From assembly GCA_023145485.1 (NCBI GenBank), contig JAGLDT010000091.1, positions 1 through 7,087 of the forward strand: a DNA stretch of 7,087 bases, read 5' to 3'. Positions 5,213 through 7,087 of this stretch are shown here, in pieces. How positions within the stretch are numbered: the stretch's first letter is position 1; every line of letters begins with the position of its first letter. The stretch comes from Cocleimonas sp. GTDB lineage: Bacteria; Pseudomonadota; Gammaproteobacteria; Thiotrichales; Thiotrichaceae. The notes beneath the pieces are model-generated. The model saw only the letters and a list, made by a program, of their open reading frames with translations. It ran no database searches and was not told the DNA's origin. Made by a program: the position numbers and the translations under genes.

Positions 5213-6535
5213 ATGTCGTTTAAATATATTCCTGAATTACTACAACAAGCGATTAATGAAATCCCTCCCTTAACGCTACATGGTCGCATTGTACAAGTGG
5301 CTGGAACAGTAGTGCGGGCTATTTTGCCACAGGCTCGAATAGGTGAGCTGTGCATATTAAAAAATAATGCCTCTGATGACGTAACACCCGCCGAAGTCAT
5401 TGGTATCGATCGAAATGAGGTATTACTTGCACCGATTGGTGATATGCGTGGTATGTCAACAGGTACTGCCGTTATTGCAACAGGCAAATCATTACGTGTT
5501 GGTGTTGGTAAATATTTAATGGGCTGTGTATTAGATGGTGTCGGTAATATTATGGATACTGGAGGCAGAGGGGACTTACAAATGGAAGATAGCTACCCCG
5601 TGATTGCTAGCTCCCCCTCACCGTTATCCCGCGATATTATCAATCAGCCAATGGGCTTAGGCGTAAGGGCTATGGATGGTTTGCTGACCTGTGGTATCGG
5701 TCAACGCATGGGCGTGTTTGCTGGTGCTGGTGTGGGCAAAAGTTCATTTATGAGTATGCTAGTTCAGCATGCACAGGTGGATGTCAATATCATCGCCTTA
5801 ATTGGAGAACGTGGGCGAGAAGTCAGAGAATTTATTGAAGATTCACTGGGAGAAGAAGGCATGAAAAAGACTGTTCTTATTGTCTCAACGTCTGATCGCC
5901 CCTCAATTGAACGTTTAAAAGCGGCTTATGTTGCAACCGCCGTTGCAGAATATTATCGCGACCAAGGTAAAAATGTTTTATTAATGATGGACTCTCTCAC
6001 TCGTTTTGCTCGTGCCCAACGTGAAATAGGTCTAGCAGCAGGCGAAGCACCCGCACGACGAGGGTTTCCCCCCTCTGTTTTTGCAGAATTACCCCTATTG
6101 GTAGAAAGGGCTGGACGTTCAGATAAAGGCTCTATTACTGCCTTTTATACCGTGCTAGTTGAGGGAGATGATATGTCAGACCCAATAGCCGATGAAATTC
6201 GCTCCTTACTGGATGGGCATATTGTGCTATCGCGTGATCTCGCCGCAAAAGGGCATTATCCAGCCATTGATGTGTTACAAAGCCTAAGCCGTGTGATGCC
6301 TGCCATTGTTCATCCAAAACAGATGGCGGCCGCCTCTAAAATTCGTAGTTTAATGGCAAAGCATAAGGAAATTGAGTTTCTAGTACGCGTAGGCGAATAC
6401 CAAGCAGGAGTTGACCCAGAGGCAGATCAAGCAATTGCAAAAATAGAGGCTATTAATACCTTTTTGAAGCAAAGAACAGAAGAAGTCTGTGGCGCTGGTG
6501 AAACCATTCCACGACTCATGCAGTTATTACAATAG
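5213..6535 (+). CDS. sctN: Type III secretion ATPase SctN
   Basis: SctN is the hexameric cytoplasmic ATPase at the base of the T3SS. It releases chaperones and unfolds substrates for export. It has 440 residues, the usual length. Visible elements are: an N-terminal beta-barrel-type domain (about 1-85); Walker A GAGVGKS at 171-177; GERGRE at 198-203 with the likely catalytic glutamate E199; Walker B VLLMMD at 255-260; then TRFARAQREIGLAAGE and PARRGFPPSVF, typical of T3SS/flagellar rather than F1 ATPases. The C-terminal helical region ends at residue 440. All key residues are present. AAGG at 5203-5206, overlapping the sctV stop, sits six bases before ATG, with only 8 bp between the genes, which indicates one operon. 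sctO follows 21 bp later. FliI is the flagellar paralogue, but the sctV and SctO-like neighbours favour a secretion injectisome. Confidence 0.95.
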   Translation: MSFKYIPELLQQAINEIPPLTLHGRIVQVAGTVVRAILPQARIGELCILKNNASDDVTPAEVIGIDRNEVLLAPIGDMRGMSTGTAVIATGKSLRVGVGKYLMGCVLDGVGNIMDTGGRGDLQMEDSYPVIASSPSPLSRDIINQPMGLGVRAMDGLLTCGIGQRMGVFAGAGVGKSSFMSMLVQHAQVDVNIIALIGERGREVREFIEDSLGEEGMKKTVLIVSTSDRPSIERLKAAYVATAVAEYYRDQGKNVLLMMDSLTRFARAQREIGLAAGEAPARRGFPPSVFAELPLLVERAGRSDKGSITAFYTVLVEGDDMSDPIADEIRSLLDGHIVLSRDLAAKGHYPAIDVLQSLSRVMPAIVHPKQMAAASKIRSLMAKHKEIEFLVRVGEYQAGVDPEADQAIAKIEAINTFLKQRTEEVCGAGETIPRLMQLLQ

Positions 6536-6556
6536 TTATAATGGGTATCAGAGAGT

Positions 6557-7027
6557 ATGAGTCTAGAAAAGTTAAAAGAATTAAGAAAACGACGCATGGA
6601 GGGTGCTTCTATTGCATTGCGAAAGAGCAAAGAATATCTATTGAGTTGTGAGCAAGAAGTCTATGGAAAACAGCATGAACTAGAACAATACGCACATTGG
6701 CGCTTGCAACATCAAGATGATTTATTTAACCAGCTCCAATCAAACAGTTTTTCTCCTGATGATCTTGGTCGATACCTAGCGGATGTTGATGGTTTAAAAT
6801 TTAAAAAACAGCAAATTAAAGAGGCGTTGGAAACCGCAAAAAAAAAGCACCAACAAGCTGAGAGAAATATAAATGAAAAAAAAATGACACTATCATTAAT
6901 CACAAAAAAATTAGAAAAACTATCTGAGATTATTGATATAAAAAAGAAAGAACTCAGTAGTGGTGATAGCATTAAAGAAGAAGATGAGGTGGATGAAATT
7001 GTGGCATTTAGGGCGGCTACTCGTTAG
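6557..7027 (+). CDS. sctO: Type III secretion stalk protein SctO (YscO/InvI/FliJ-like)
   Basis: This encodes 156 residues, close to Yersinia YscO (154). The protein is highly charged and almost entirely heptad-like: a helix from LEKLKELRKRR to about residue 60, a short break around NSFSPDDLG (about 62-70), and a second long lysine/glutamate-rich helix to about 140. This is the two-helix coiled coil of the SctO/FliJ family, which enters the SctN hexamer and contacts the SctV ring. Sequence conservation in this family is low, so the call rests on size, coiled coil and position directly after sctN, as in the ssaV-ssaN-ssaO and YscN-YscO orders. The ribosome-binding site is weak (AGAGAG right before ATG; GGG 11 bases upstream), so coupling to sctN is plausible. 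The gene carries two runs of nine A (6838-6846 and 6876-6884). Confidence 0.85.
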   Translation: MSLEKLKELRKRRMEGASIALRKSKEYLLSCEQEVYGKQHELEQYAHWRLQHQDDLFNQLQSNSFSPDDLGRYLADVDGLKFKKQQIKEALETAKKKHQQAERNINEKKMTLSLITKKLEKLSEIIDIKKKELSSGDSIKEEDEVDEIVAFRAATR

Positions 7028-7075
7028 CAAAAGATCCTATAGCTACTCCAAGAAAATAAACGCACAAATAGCTTG

Positions 7076-7087
7076 ATGAGGTTTTTC
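7076..7087 (+). CDS. Possible start of the next operon gene (truncated by window edge)
   Basis: ATG at 7076 opens a frame that runs off the window after four codons. By analogy with other T3SS operons, sctP would follow sctO here. There is no clear ribosome-binding site and nothing can be read from four residues, so this is a positional guess only. Confidence 0.15.

Noticed and set aside
5125..5487. Antisense open frame opposite the sctV/sctN junction
   Set aside because: It overlaps two certain genes and has no ribosome-binding site or recognisable domain.

Overview
The window holds the front part of a non-flagellar type III secretion system (T3SS) operon on the + strand, next to an unrelated divergent gene pair and a long non-coding stretch. 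Base composition is AT-rich. The T3SS proteins (SctV, SctN, SctO) and the PLP enzyme look proteobacterial, most likely from a low-GC gammaproteobacterium. This rests on protein style and the V-N-O gene order, and I cannot name a genus.

Layout. Positions 1-123 are a non-coding edge with a weak possible terminator for the leftward gene. Positions 124-1086 (- strand) encode an ACC deaminase/D-cysteine desulfhydrase-type PLP enzyme. Divergent from it, 1158-1493 encodes a small basic exported protein with a clear signal peptide. Positions 1494-2119 contain no convincing conventional protein gene but are not empty. Three TCAGC direct repeats lie just ahead of a TATACT -10 element, followed by about 270 nt with several hairpins that end in a near-perfect rho-independent terminator (1800-1834). 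Together these look like an independent small RNA gene. After it, 1835-2119 is an AT-rich stretch with candidate leader elements for the operon downstream.

The operon starts with two genes that are not core T3SS parts: an NfeD-like two-helix membrane protein (2219-2659, probably extended upstream to an ATT start at 2120) and a single-domain STAS protein (about 2766-3056). Then come sctV, the inner-membrane export gate (3099-5204), sctN, the export ATPase (5213-6535), and sctO, the coiled-coil stalk (6557-7027). The window ends 60 bases later, where the next gene (by analogy sctP) would be expected to begin.

How the parts work together. SctN hydrolyses ATP and, through the SctO stalk, acts on the SctV nonamer, so that substrates are unfolded and passed into the export channel. 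This is known for the family. The STAS protein recalls the anti-anti-sigma factors of partner-switching systems such as Bordetella BtrV, which controls a T3SS. Here, however, the residue aligned with the phosphorylated serine is aspartate. The most notable points are the unassigned structured RNA, this natural S-to-D STAS protein at the head of a T3SS operon, the NfeD-like partner gene with a possible ATT start, and two nine-A tracts inside sctO, the gene whose Shigella homologue is known for transcriptional slippage.
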